Source: Chromatiaceae bacterium (GTDB taxonomy: Bacteria > Pseudomonadota > Gammaproteobacteria > Chromatiales > Chromatiaceae). Taken from it: a stretch of DNA of 64,000 nt. This document shows, one piece after another, positions 45,016-53,940 of this stretch. Position 1 is the first letter of the stretch; the number at the start of each line of letters is the position of its first letter. Made by a program: the position numbers and the translations under genes. Below the pieces are notes generated by a model that searched no databases, had not been told where the DNA came from, and saw only the letters and a program-made list of their open reading frames with translations. The DNA lies in NCBI GenBank assembly GCA_024235255.1, contig JACKMT010000001.1:1054001-1118000 (forward strand), in the 5' to 3' direction.

Positions 45016-45239
45016 CAGAACCTACCCGCCAATCCCTGCTGCCAGTAGCAGGGTAGAGCTGACTCCCAGATTAGATGCGACTCTGCCGTCAGGATGCTTT
45101 AAGATCAGATGTTGAACCTGGCCCACGGTCTGACTGCCGTGGACAGTCCGTGCAAGGCGCAACAGTTTAACCTGAAGGCCAGTGTAGCAGAGCGGCTGCG
45201 CCGACTGAATGAGACGAAAAAACTATTCGGAAAAACAAA

Positions 45240-46148
45240 ATGATAACCGTTATTGCAAATCTTAAGGGGGGAACCGGTAAAAGTACCGTGACTTTCAATC
45301 TGGCGGTATGGCTGCGTTCGATGGGTCGCAGGGCGGCAGTGATCGATCTCGATCCGCAGCGAACCCTCTCGGACGCTGCCGCACTGAGGACGGAAGAGGG
45401 AAATGAACCTTCAATCCAGGTGGAAGCCGGAACTTTCCCGGACGTATCTCTTCCGGAAGAGGCCGAAGAGATCATTATTGACGTCGGCACCGCGGACCTC
45501 GAGTCCTTCAAGCAGGCGATCATGATCGCCGACCGTGTCCTTATTCCCGTCACTCCCTCCCAGGCCGATATCTGGTCCACCCAGCGATTTGTCGGTTTCC
45601 TCAATAAAAACACGCATGGCAATCCACCGGAGTCGATCACCTTCCTCAACCGAGTCGATACCGCTAAGGCGAGCCAGGCATCCGACGAGGCCGCGGCGGC
45701 GTTGAACGCGCTTCCCGGCATCCACTTGCTGCCGCAACGGCTGCCTGACCGCTCTGTTTTTCGCGACTCGTTCAGTGAAGGACTGGCGGTGTTCGAACTC
45801 GAACCAAGAAGTATCGCCAGCCGCGAGTTCACTGCGTTGGCGGAGAGCCTGTTCGGTCATGTCAACCGTTCCATGCTCGACCGGCTGCAGAAACAGAAAA
45901 CCTCCACCGCGGTAGACCCTGCCTTGCACCGGGCGTTGGAGACCCCCGCGGCCAGACCACGCATGGCGGACGGCATCGGCTATGCGGCTGCGGTACCCAC
46001 TTACCACGCCGGGACAGCCGATGAGCAATGGGTGCAGGCTCAGCAACAGGGCAGCTGGCAGCATAAAACCGAGTCAGGCAAGAGACGGAAAAAGGGTAAA
46101 AAAGCCAAAAAGGGTAAAAAGGGCCGGAAGGGGAAGAAAAAAGCCTAG
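45240..46148 (+). CDS. Second orphan ParA-type ATPase with Lys/Gly-rich tail
   Basis: 302 residues. The ATPase part (1-210) has LKGGTGKST, VIDLDPQ, IIDVGTADLE and the PSQADIWSTQRF block, and is a clear paralogue of the protein at 6257-6892. It then continues with a variable linker (~215-275) and a C-terminal tail of about 27 residues made almost only of Lys and Gly (RRKKGKKAKKGKKGRKGKKKA). The tail could bind DNA or RNA non-specifically, replacing or strengthening the nucleoid contact used by ParA-type positioning systems. No ParB or obvious cargo gene adjoins it. Start ATG at 45240, no strong ribosome-binding site. Confidence 0.88.
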   Translation: MITVIANLKGGTGKSTVTFNLAVWLRSMGRRAAVIDLDPQRTLSDAAALRTEEGNEPSIQVEAGTFPDVSLPEEAEEIIIDVGTADLESFKQAIMIADRVLIPVTPSQADIWSTQRFVGFLNKNTHGNPPESITFLNRVDTAKASQASDEAAAALNALPGIHLLPQRLPDRSVFRDSFSEGLAVFELEPRSIASREFTALAESLFGHVNRSMLDRLQKQKTSTAVDPALHRALETPAARPRMADGIGYAAAVPTYHAGTADEQWVQAQQQGSWQHKTESGKRRKKGKKAKKGKKGRKGKKKA

Positions 46149-46294
46149 CGAGTGACCACAGCACCAGGCCCCGCCACTCGCTCAGACAGGTGAGCGCCTG
46201 CCGCGTTTCCGAACGCGTTGTTGAAGGTTGCTTCGGCCTTGCCTGCAACGGCGCATCAATACAATCCTGAGCGCGCCTTTAAGATAGACAAGCC

Positions 46295-46322
46295 CACTCC
46301 CTCCGCGCAGATAAAGGGAGTG
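46295..46322. terminator. Hairpin between the ParA-type gene and the hydrolase operon
   Basis: CACTCCCT (46295-46302) and AGGGAGTG (46315-46322) with a 12-nt loop, located 25 bp beyond the end of the leftward hydrolase operon. No T-run on the minus strand. It probably marks a transcript end for one or both converging units. Confidence 0.5.
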
Positions 46323-46347
46323 AGCCTGGCGCGATCGGCCCCGATTC

Positions 46348-48477
46348 CTACAACAGCCGCTTCAGAATCTGCATGTAATCGTGCATCGTTTCGATGATCA
46401 GCTTGGCACTGTCCGGCGGTGCGCCGGCTGCCGCAGCAGCAATCGCGGCCGGCTCTGCCTCCGGTCCGGCACCCGAGGCCACCTCGCGCGCGGGAGAGAA
46501 GAGCAGCACGGCATCTTTCAGCGAGGCGTCACAGTCGAGCGCCGGGTTCTGCGCATACGGCGGCGGCTTCCGGAAGCGCTCGCCAATCGCACGATGGAAC
46601 TCGCGGTTGGTGACTTTTCCGGCGCTGTTTTTGAGCAGGCCGGTAACAGCCAGGGTGAAGTAGCCGTGGCCGCCTGACTCTTTGGCCGTCTGGTCGGGCT
46701 TGCAGGCGGCAAACAGCACCTCGGGCTTCTTCTCAAAGGGATTCTGTGGGCTTCCTGCAGGCGCGCGTTGGCGGTTGGCGACGTGCTTGCGCATGATCGC
46801 CTGAGGCACTTTAAGGAAGCGCACTCTCTCGCCGGCATCCGGGCGGTTGTCCCGCGTCCCCAAAAATGCCCGGGTACCGGTTCCGGAGTGGCAACAATCC
46901 AAGAAACAGGTCAGCGAAACGCCGTCCGGCAGGTCGTCCAGCACCTCGCCGATGTCGTCATCGATCAGGAACTGGCCATCCTGATAGTCGAACGGCACCA
47001 GCGCCTCATCGAGCCCGTCGTCCGCCGCCTCATCGCCGCTGACGTCGTCGACCTGGGTGCCGTGCCCCGCGTACTGGAACACCAGCGAATCGCCGGGGCG
47101 GCTGCTGCCCACCAGCTCCCCCAGTGCAGCCAGCATCCCCAGCCGGCTCGCCTCCCCGTTTGTAATCAGCTTGGCGTCGTACCCCAAGCCGGCCAGTGTG
47201 TCGCGCCACAGCGTGGCGTCATTGACACAGCCGGAGAGCGGCGCGGTCGGATAATCGTCGATGCCGATGCAGATCGCGCGCCGGCGCCCCGCCGGAGCTG
47301 CGCCGAAGGCGCGCACCGCAACGAACGGCGTGATCGAGTGGTTGCCGGTGATGCGCCGTGCCAGACTGTTGAGCGTGTCGTGATCGTTGTCAAAATCGCC
47401 GTGGCTGGTTGAACTGGACGCGCTGATGCCGCTGCTCTCACTGCTGCCCGGCGACCAGACGATCTCGCCGTTCGCGGATGGCGAACCGATACCGAACAGA
47501 CGCGACATGGCGGCGTCCGCTTGCAATGACTCCTCCAGCCCGAGGATCGGGGTCGGCACCTTGGGCTCGCAGGCATTCTTGACAAAATAGAGCAGAGATT
47601 TCCGGTAGATCTTGATGACGTTGTCGTCCAACTCGGTCTGGCGGTCCATCGTGAACATGGTCACGCGGTCGATGCCTTTGCCGGCACCGATTTTGCCCGT
47701 TAGCTGCTGTTTGAACAGATCGACCGTGATCGCCGGTGCGAGCAGGTACAGTTCGCGGATGTCAGGCCCGCCGGCAGCCGCAACTGTTGGCAGGAAGTGA
47801 GCGTGAAAGATACTCCCGGCGCTGTGGCCGCAGGCGTAGTACTCGGCCGCGCTGCCGGCGCTGTTGGCGAAAGCGGCGAGCTCCCCGGCCGTAAAGCGCG
47901 CCCCGCCGTCCGGCGCGGCAGCGGCATCGGCGTAATCTTTCATCTTCGTCCATATCGCCTCCACCGGTTTGTGCAGCGTCTTCTCGAGAACGCGGTCGAA
48001 GGTATCCGCGATGAAGCCCCGCTCGCCGGTGCTGCGCTGGCCGCCGACGATGATGTCCTTGAGCGCTGTCTTGAGGCCGGTCTCCCAGACGAAGAAGATC
48101 GGGTATACACCCGCCGACATCCAGCTGTCGATGTAGTCGAGTGCATACTGCAGCGACGCCTTCTCCTTCACCAGCCCGCCGTGCGCCCAGAACAGCACCC
48201 GCAGTTTTCGCCCCTCGGCTTTCGCCTTCGCAAGCTCCGCGGGCAGATGCCGGTCGAAAATGCGGCGCACATCATCGGGTGTCGTTTCGTAGTCGCCGCT
48301 GGCGACAAATTTACCGGCGCGGAGATTGACCACATGCGCTGCCAGCTTGGCCTTCTCTGCCTTGCTCCAGGTGGGGCCGAACAACCCGCGTGCCTGCATC
48401 GCCGCATCGGCGTCGGTCGGTGCTTTACGCTTTGCAGCCGGTGCGATTGCAGCGGTCTGTTTTCTCGTAGGTGCCAT
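46348..48477 (-). CDS. Alpha/beta-hydrolase-metacaspase fusion (peptidase C14)
   Basis: 709 residues. After a basic N-terminus (1-40) comes an alpha/beta-hydrolase-like region (~90-330) with an oxyanion-type FWAHGG and a nucleophile elbow GHSAG (Ser219). The C-terminal half (~398-640) is a caspase-fold peptidase: it opens with RRAICIGIDDYP, has the catalytic His in YAGHGTQ (His472) and the catalytic Cys in FLDCCHSGTG (Cys529). Asp/Glu residues between them (DVSGDEAADDGLDE) fit the acidic S1 pocket of metacaspases, which cut after Arg or Lys. Fourth and last gene of a four-hydrolase operon, 24 bp after the CHAT gene. All catalytic residues look intact. Target unknown; a defence or cell-death role is inferred from context. 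Confidence 0.88.
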   Translation of the reverse strand: MAPTRKQTAAIAPAAKRKAPTDADAAMQARGLFGPTWSKAEKAKLAAHVVNLRAGKFVASGDYETTPDDVRRIFDRHLPAELAKAKAEGRKLRVLFWAHGGLVKEKASLQYALDYIDSWMSAGVYPIFFVWETGLKTALKDIIVGGQRSTGERGFIADTFDRVLEKTLHKPVEAIWTKMKDYADAAAAPDGGARFTAGELAAFANSAGSAAEYYACGHSAGSIFHAHFLPTVAAAGGPDIRELYLLAPAITVDLFKQQLTGKIGAGKGIDRVTMFTMDRQTELDDNVIKIYRKSLLYFVKNACEPKVPTPILGLEESLQADAAMSRLFGIGSPSANGEIVWSPGSSESSGISASSSTSHGDFDNDHDTLNSLARRITGNHSITPFVAVRAFGAAPAGRRRAICIGIDDYPTAPLSGCVNDATLWRDTLAGLGYDAKLITNGEASRLGMLAALGELVGSSRPGDSLVFQYAGHGTQVDDVSGDEAADDGLDEALVPFDYQDGQFLIDDDIGEVLDDLPDGVSLTCFLDCCHSGTGTRAFLGTRDNRPDAGERVRFLKVPQAIMRKHVANRQRAPAGSPQNPFEKKPEVLFAACKPDQTAKESGGHGYFTLAVTGLLKNSAGKVTNREFHRAIGERFRKPPPYAQNPALDCDASLKDAVLLFSPAREVASGAGPEAEPAAIAAAAAGAPPDSAKLIIETMHDYMQILKRLL

Positions 48478-48501
48478 GATCCAATTCTCCTCAGTTGTTG
48501 T

Positions 48502-51500
48502 TCAGTCGGTGCCGTTGGCGAACGCACCGAGCAGGGAGTCGAACGCGTCAACCAGCGCTGCCGGAAGCTGACCGAGCAGTTTTTCCCGGCAGCCGGCATC
48601 GAAGCGGAGCGGCTGCGAGAGCTGCGCCGCATCGCGCTCCTGATTGAAATAAAATGGGCAGCTCTTCGCGCCTTGCTTGTGGATCGCCCTTTGGCCGCCG
48701 CCGGACTCAAGTAGCTGCGCGGCGATCCCGGCTACCAGCTCGTTGGCGATCACCCTCCCGGAGAGCTCGCCCAGGGTTGGGATGGCCAGATTCCAGGTTG
48801 AAAACAGCAGCACCGGTCGCTCCTTCTCGCCGGACCACCAGCCGTAAAGATTGTAGATATTATCATCGCGCAGCGGGTGCGTGGTGATGCATGCGAGCAG
48901 ATCGACGCCAAGGGAGCTTGGGTGGCGCTTCAGTTTCTCGACGATCCGCTCCGCATGAAGATAGTGGGTTACTCCGGCATCAGTATCGCCGGCCAGCTGC
49001 CAGACCCCGAGCGGGACCACGACGTCGACGCGCTTGAACTCGATTTCATCCTGTACCGAGTTGAGCCGGGCAAGAATGCCCTCCAGCTCGGTGAACTGGA
49101 GATCGATATCGGCAATGCCGACGCGCAGGCGCCTGGTTTTCGCTGCGCCGCGGCGCAGGCCGGCAGCAGCTTCCGGGCCGATACCCGGCATCGCCCCGAC
49201 GGCGGCGCGGCGGGGTTGCGCGAGCGGTTGGCAGAGGCGGAACTCCGGATCGCGGGCGTAGAGGACCGGAATCGCCCAATCGATGCTCTCTCCATGGATC
49301 TGGTAGTTGAGCGCAATCCGCGCCTCGCGGGCAGCTGCACCAAGGGTCGCCCCGAGCGCCAGCGACCAGTAGAAACGCTCGGAGAACGAGATCGCAGCCG
49401 AGTCAAGCACTTCGTACTGGTTGGCGACCACTGCCGGCAGCCCCCCTTCGACCAACGCCTGAGCAACGCCGCTGTTGCGCCTGCTGCGCGAACGCGATCC
49501 ACGCCCCGAATCGCAGGCATTGAGGAACACCAGGTGGATGCCGCGGCCGCAGAGTATCTCCCGCAGTGTCCTTACATCGACCTCCTGCGCGCCGCCGTAA
49601 CTGTTGACGAAGATGAGCTTGCCCTCTTCCCCCTCGGCGTCGAACTCCCCGTGTCCGCTAAAATGGACCACATCGTAGCGGTGACCGGAGATATCGCGCG
49701 CCTGGATCCAGTCGTGCAGCCGGCTGGGGGTCGCATCCACCAACACCTCGATCTGCACCAGCCTGGCATCGACCAGCGACTTGAAGCCGAGCCGGATGCG
49801 CGCCTCCTCCTCCTCGAGGTCGAGAAACGTGGAGCGCTGTGGTAACGCCGCCACGACCAGGATCTGCAGCGCACCCGCCCGCCGCTCGATGATCTGGGCC
49901 GGCACCGAGGTGAGCACATTGCGGACGAAGTGCACCTCTTCCGTCGCCAGAAATTTGCGCCGCGACGGGTCGAAGGCGAACTCCCAGGGTAGCGTCGCGA
50001 TCCAGGGGACGGTGCAGGTGAGGATGATATTAAGCGCCCGGCCGCGCTGCTGCGAGCGCGCGACATCGTAGAGCCGCCGCACGGAGCCGACGAACAGCGC
50101 CTCGAACAGATGTCCGCCGAACTGCTGGAGCTCGTCGCCGTCCGGGAGCTCCGGCACCATGCCGCTCGACTTGTCGGGGATACCCTGCAGGCTGCGGCTG
50201 ATCGAGATGTGGCGCCGGATAATCTGCTGAAAGTGCGTCCCGGAGCGAGCGAGACCACCGCTGTTGCGCGTCGGGAACTTCTCCAACACGCGCGCACTGC
50301 CGTAGATCGCCAGGATCATCGGCATGGGGCGACGGCTGCGCTGCCGGCCGCCCTCTTCGCTGGCAATCTCCTCATCTGGCGAGCCGAGGATCGTCAGGTG
50401 CAGCGTATCCGTGGCGTTGACCAGATCGGGTTCGGCACCTCTCCCAGCCTCACTTCCGGCAGCTGCCGGGACTTTGCGGACAGCGGTTGGCTCAAACGAC
50501 GCCTCTCCCTCCCCGGCGGAACGGGAGCCGCCACGGGCACGGCGAAAAAAATGGCGCGAGGGGAGGCTCGTCTCAGGAGCGAGCGGCGTGACCGGCTCCT
50601 GCGCTATCCCCAGGCTGTGCAGCAGAAAGCGCACCGTCGCTTCATCGTTGAAGTAGTTGAGGTGGTGTATCGTCTGCCCGTTGGCAGCGTTCAGGTTCCC
50701 GCCCGGGCCGAAACAGCCGATGCGCTCCGCCGGGATCAGGCTGCCCGCGGCATCGGCCTGCCAGCTCCCCTCCGCCGGCACCACCAGGTCGTTGGCACCG
50801 GCAAAGAGGGCGTCCGCGCCGGCATCCAGCAAACGCGCCAGAATAGCCCCCGTGGGATGGAAGTTTGAGGTCAGCGCCGAGTAGCTGCCGTCGAAGCGGC
50901 TGCCGCTGCGCTGCAGCTCGGCGACGATGGCGCCGTCCGCATCCATCGCCGCGATCCCCGGCAGATCGCCAGTGAGGTGCTTGGCCAACCAGAGCAGACC
51001 ATTGGCAACAAACTCTGCCGCCGTCGACCAGGGGTTGTCGGGAAACATCTCCAGCAGATTGGCCACCAGCCCCAGGGTCTGATCCCAGCGCGCCGGCGTC
51101 GCCAGCGGTGTGCCCTCATTCGGCGCGGCGACGAGCACCCCGCGACCGAGCCGGAAGCGGTGCGCCGGGGCGCCGAGCCTGTCGCCCAACTCGCACAGGC
51201 AGCGCAGTACCAGGCCGCCGCGCGAGTGGCTGATCACATCGAACAGGTGCTGCCCATCGGGCAACGAGTCGAGCAGGTCGCGGGCATTTTCCAGCGGCGA
51301 ACGGCTGACCGTGTGGTGGTTGAAGGCGAAGATGCGCTCGCCGTAGACCGACTGCAGTGCCGGGAAGAAGCCACCCGGGGCGAGGGGGAGCTCGGCAAAA
51401 GCCGATACCGCGTCGGAAAAAGTGCCGTGCAACAGAAGCAGGGAGCGGCTGCCGGCTGCGGCGTCCTCGATGTTTGCGGGGTGGAGCGACAGCTTCCCGG

Positions 51501-52056
51501 TCGTACTGACCCGGACCCGGAACAGCCCCTCCGCGAGTCCGCGCTGCTGCCACCAGAGATCCTCCGCCACACGCCCGGCCAGGAGCACCGCATGCTCCGC
51601 CAGTTTATCCAGCACGGCGTCCCGCACCTTGATCACGATCAGCTTGACCGCCTGCGAGAGCAGCCCGCGCCGCGCCGTCGCATGGCTGCGCGGCGCCAGC
51701 ACGAAGCGCGCCTCGTCATTGGCAGCGCGCGACCTCGGCGATGCTGAACCGCGCCGCTGATAAGCGACCGGGGAGTGGAATGTGATGGCGCCCGACCCGG
51801 TGTGGCGCACCACCAGCACCGCGCTCTCCGCCGGCTTGAGCGGGACGGTGAAATCGAGCATGCCGCCGCCAACGCCGCGCCGCCCCTCTGCTGCTGTCGG
51901 TGCAGCCTCCGCGATCATCGCGATCTCACCGCCGGGCGGCAGAAAATCTGCACGCAGCAGATCGTCGCCGGCCGCAGGTGCGCGCGACCGCCGCTTCGGT
52001 GGGGGTGCGAGCAGCCGGATCGACCAGTTGTCGGCAGAATAGTTCTTCGGTTTCAT
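48502..52056 (-). CDS. Alpha/beta-hydrolase-CHAT protease with novel C-terminal domain
   Basis: 1184 residues. Order: an N-terminal beta-rich region (~60-190), a lipase-like alpha/beta-hydrolase (~203-480; LLLLHGTF, nucleophile elbow SHSRGG with Ser278, and IHHLNYF carrying a candidate His), a linker, then the CHAT (caspase HetF associated with TPRs) peptidase domain (~575-945) with His802 in HFSGHGEF and Cys848 in FLNACDSGRGS. The last ~210 residues (975-1184) form a domain I do not recognise, with DVDLLACITTHPL-like and CPFYFNQERD elements. No TPRs and no NTPase. Third gene of the operon. CHAT proteases act in type III-E CRISPR effectors and in gasdermin operons, which supports, but does not prove, an immune function here. 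Confidence 0.88.
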   Translation of the reverse strand: MKPKNYSADNWSIRLLAPPPKRRSRAPAAGDDLLRADFLPPGGEIAMIAEAAPTAAEGRRGVGGGMLDFTVPLKPAESAVLVVRHTGSGAITFHSPVAYQRRGSASPRSRAANDEARFVLAPRSHATARRGLLSQAVKLIVIKVRDAVLDKLAEHAVLLAGRVAEDLWWQQRGLAEGLFRVRVSTTGKLSLHPANIEDAAAGSRSLLLLHGTFSDAVSAFAELPLAPGGFFPALQSVYGERIFAFNHHTVSRSPLENARDLLDSLPDGQHLFDVISHSRGGLVLRCLCELGDRLGAPAHRFRLGRGVLVAAPNEGTPLATPARWDQTLGLVANLLEMFPDNPWSTAAEFVANGLLWLAKHLTGDLPGIAAMDADGAIVAELQRSGSRFDGSYSALTSNFHPTGAILARLLDAGADALFAGANDLVVPAEGSWQADAAGSLIPAERIGCFGPGGNLNAANGQTIHHLNYFNDEATVRFLLHSLGIAQEPVTPLAPETSLPSRHFFRRARGGSRSAGEGEASFEPTAVRKVPAAAGSEAGRGAEPDLVNATDTLHLTILGSPDEEIASEEGGRQRSRRPMPMILAIYGSARVLEKFPTRNSGGLARSGTHFQQIIRRHISISRSLQGIPDKSSGMVPELPDGDELQQFGGHLFEALFVGSVRRLYDVARSQQRGRALNIILTCTVPWIATLPWEFAFDPSRRKFLATEEVHFVRNVLTSVPAQIIERRAGALQILVVAALPQRSTFLDLEEEEARIRLGFKSLVDARLVQIEVLVDATPSRLHDWIQARDISGHRYDVVHFSGHGEFDAEGEEGKLIFVNSYGGAQEVDVRTLREILCGRGIHLVFLNACDSGRGSRSRSRRNSGVAQALVEGGLPAVVANQYEVLDSAAISFSERFYWSLALGATLGAAAREARIALNYQIHGESIDWAIPVLYARDPEFRLCQPLAQPRRAAVGAMPGIGPEAAAGLRRGAAKTRRLRVGIADIDLQFTELEGILARLNSVQDEIEFKRVDVVVPLGVWQLAGDTDAGVTHYLHAERIVEKLKRHPSSLGVDLLACITTHPLRDDNIYNLYGWWSGEKERPVLLFSTWNLAIPTLGELSGRVIANELVAGIAAQLLESGGGQRAIHKQGAKSCPFYFNQERDAAQLSQPLRFDAGCREKLLGQLPAALVDAFDSLLGAFANGTD

Positions 52057-52103
52057 CTCCTCTCCGCTACTCGACCAATCTGTTGCAAAACCGAGATCGC
52101 AGG

Positions 52104-53939
52104 TTATCTATTCGGTATCGGGATACGCAAATCGTAATAAAGCGGTCCGGGTGTACCAGCGCTGAACGTCTCATCGGCGCTGCGCCAGAACAGACCCGGC
52201 TTGCCGGGTACCGCCTCCCAAGCAGTTGAACCGGGTTTGATGTCCTCAAGCTCATTTGCCGAGAGTGGGGCAATCTCCCCGTCGGCGCGAAGTATCCGGC
52301 GATCTGCCTTCTCACGCAGGCGCTCATACAGCGGCCGGTGGGGCATGCGCCAGGGCGTCGGCATATTTTTATCAGCAGCGGCCCGGTCGATCGGGATCAT
52401 GGCGATGATGTCGGACATGAGCTCGAGACCGTACGCGCCTCCGCCTTCCCCGGGCCGCGCGCGCGGGTCGAACTTCAACGTGGCATTATGGCTGCCATGA
52501 TGTCCCGCCTTGTACAGCAGGGTTCGGTTGAGGAGATCGTCTGCAGTGCAGCTTGTGCCCCCCCCTTTGCCGTACGTCTGATCACGCCACGACAGCCAGT
52601 TGCCGACCTGAGCATCCGCTGCGAACAGCAGCACCGGTCCCACACCCGCCGCTCCCAGTTCGAATGCCAGCACCAGACTCGTGTTGTTGGTGTCGCCGTC
52701 GAGATTCAACGCCAGCGTCTCCGCCGAACCCAGCCAATCCCCGTCCACCCGCCGCCAGGCGGAGTCAGCACCCAGGTAACTATGCCGGTAGAGCGGCGGC
52801 AGCGAACTCTTGCTGCCATCGATCGGCCGGCGGAGTTCTGCGGCGAAGGGATAGCGAAGGTCATCGTTGACTTCCGCACCCGAGCCGAGCGCCGGACTCA
52901 GGGCGAATGCGAACGACGCCGATCCACCGCTCAGATAGGTCTCAATAAACTCGTGTTCCGAGCTGCCCCGGACCTTGGCCGGTTTGTCCTGCTTGAGCAG
53001 TCTCTCCGCACGCGGCGGACCCAGTACATAGGCGCGTACTCCGTCGACATCGGGGATTGCGAGCCGCTGTCCGGGCTCACAATATTCGGCGTGGTTCGCC
53101 AGCATCCCCAGCAGCCCGAGCGCCAGCTCGTTGGAGCTGGCACGCTCCCACTGCCCAACTGTGGTCAACGCAGTGGGCGGAGCTGTGCCGAAACGCCGTA
53201 GGTAGGCAGCCAACACCGCTTTGTTGGCTCCACCAGGCCCGCCCAACGACGCGATCCTTGCCTCCACCGCGCTCCGATCGGCCGCATCGAACATCTTTGC
53301 ATCCGGCTTTTCAAATTCAAGGATCCGCGCCACCCGATCGGTGAGCTGCTTTATCCCCGCGATACGCCGATTTGCGCGTTCTTTCGTCTTCTTGATCGCC
53401 TGCTCAATGACGGTGCGCGCACTTCCCCGCTTGGCGCGTAGCCTGTCCGCCTGCGGATCTCCGATCTTCTCTGTCCACGCCAACCACAGGTTGTCGATGC
53501 TGACCGGATCAGGCTTCAGGAACGGCGACCCTTTTTGCACGAAACCGACCAGATGATCTGCGTGCTCATGCGTCGGCACCACAACATGCAGATGATTGCC
53601 GGTGGCTGCGGTCAGGTTTTCCATCACCTGGAGCAGGCGCTTGCGACCTTCGGTCTGACGCATGTGCACGCCGCAGTCAATCAAAACGTAGCGTGGATCG
53701 GCAGGATTTTCGGTGGCAAAGGCGAGCAGGAAACAGTCGCCCAGCCCCTGCCGATACATCCTGACGATCACCTCACCGGGCGGTGGCAGCAGACGTTTGT
53801 TCGGCGCTGTCGCAGCGCTCTTTTTTCGCGACTTCACTGTTATGGAGCGACTCCCGGCCGCCTGCTTCCTGACTGCGCGCTGCTTGCTTGCCGCCAGCTT
53901 TCTGACAGCCTTCCTCCCGACTGTTTTTTTCACCGCCAT
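52104..53939 (-). CDS. ComEC-type metallo-beta-lactamase-fold hydrolase
   Basis: 611 residues. A basic, Lys/Arg/Ala-rich N-terminus (1-50) precedes an MBL-fold domain of the ComEC/Rec2 kind: VRMYRQGLGDCFLLAF (in parts), LIDCGVH, the metal motif THEHADH (123-129), LLFAADA and HHGSHN. The central insertion (~140-330) is large and not recognised. The two-metal site looks complete. Relatives include nucleases and nucleotide or phospholipid hydrolases. Its start is 1 bp from the end of the metalloprotease gene, which implies translational coupling. No signal peptide or membrane segment, so it acts in the cytosol. Substrate unknown. Confidence 0.88.
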   Translation of the reverse strand: MAVKKTVGRKAVRKLAASKQRAVRKQAAGSRSITVKSRKKSAATAPNKRLLPPPGEVIVRMYRQGLGDCFLLAFATENPADPRYVLIDCGVHMRQTEGRKRLLQVMENLTAATGNHLHVVVPTHEHADHLVGFVQKGSPFLKPDPVSIDNLWLAWTEKIGDPQADRLRAKRGSARTVIEQAIKKTKERANRRIAGIKQLTDRVARILEFEKPDAKMFDAADRSAVEARIASLGGPGGANKAVLAAYLRRFGTAPPTALTTVGQWERASSNELALGLLGMLANHAEYCEPGQRLAIPDVDGVRAYVLGPPRAERLLKQDKPAKVRGSSEHEFIETYLSGGSASFAFALSPALGSGAEVNDDLRYPFAAELRRPIDGSKSSLPPLYRHSYLGADSAWRRVDGDWLGSAETLALNLDGDTNNTSLVLAFELGAAGVGPVLLFAADAQVGNWLSWRDQTYGKGGGTSCTADDLLNRTLLYKAGHHGSHNATLKFDPRARPGEGGGAYGLELMSDIIAMIPIDRAAADKNMPTPWRMPHRPLYERLREKADRRILRADGEIAPLSANELEDIKPGSTAWEAVPGKPGLFWRSADETFSAGTPGPLYYDLRIPIPNR

Positions 53940-53940
53940 T

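Noticed and set aside
47797..53201. Several long + strand frames (47797-48714, 48877-49845, 50110-50868, 52338-53201)
   Set aside because: All are antisense to the GC-rich hydrolase genes, where stop codons are rare in every frame; none has motifs or ribosome-binding sites.
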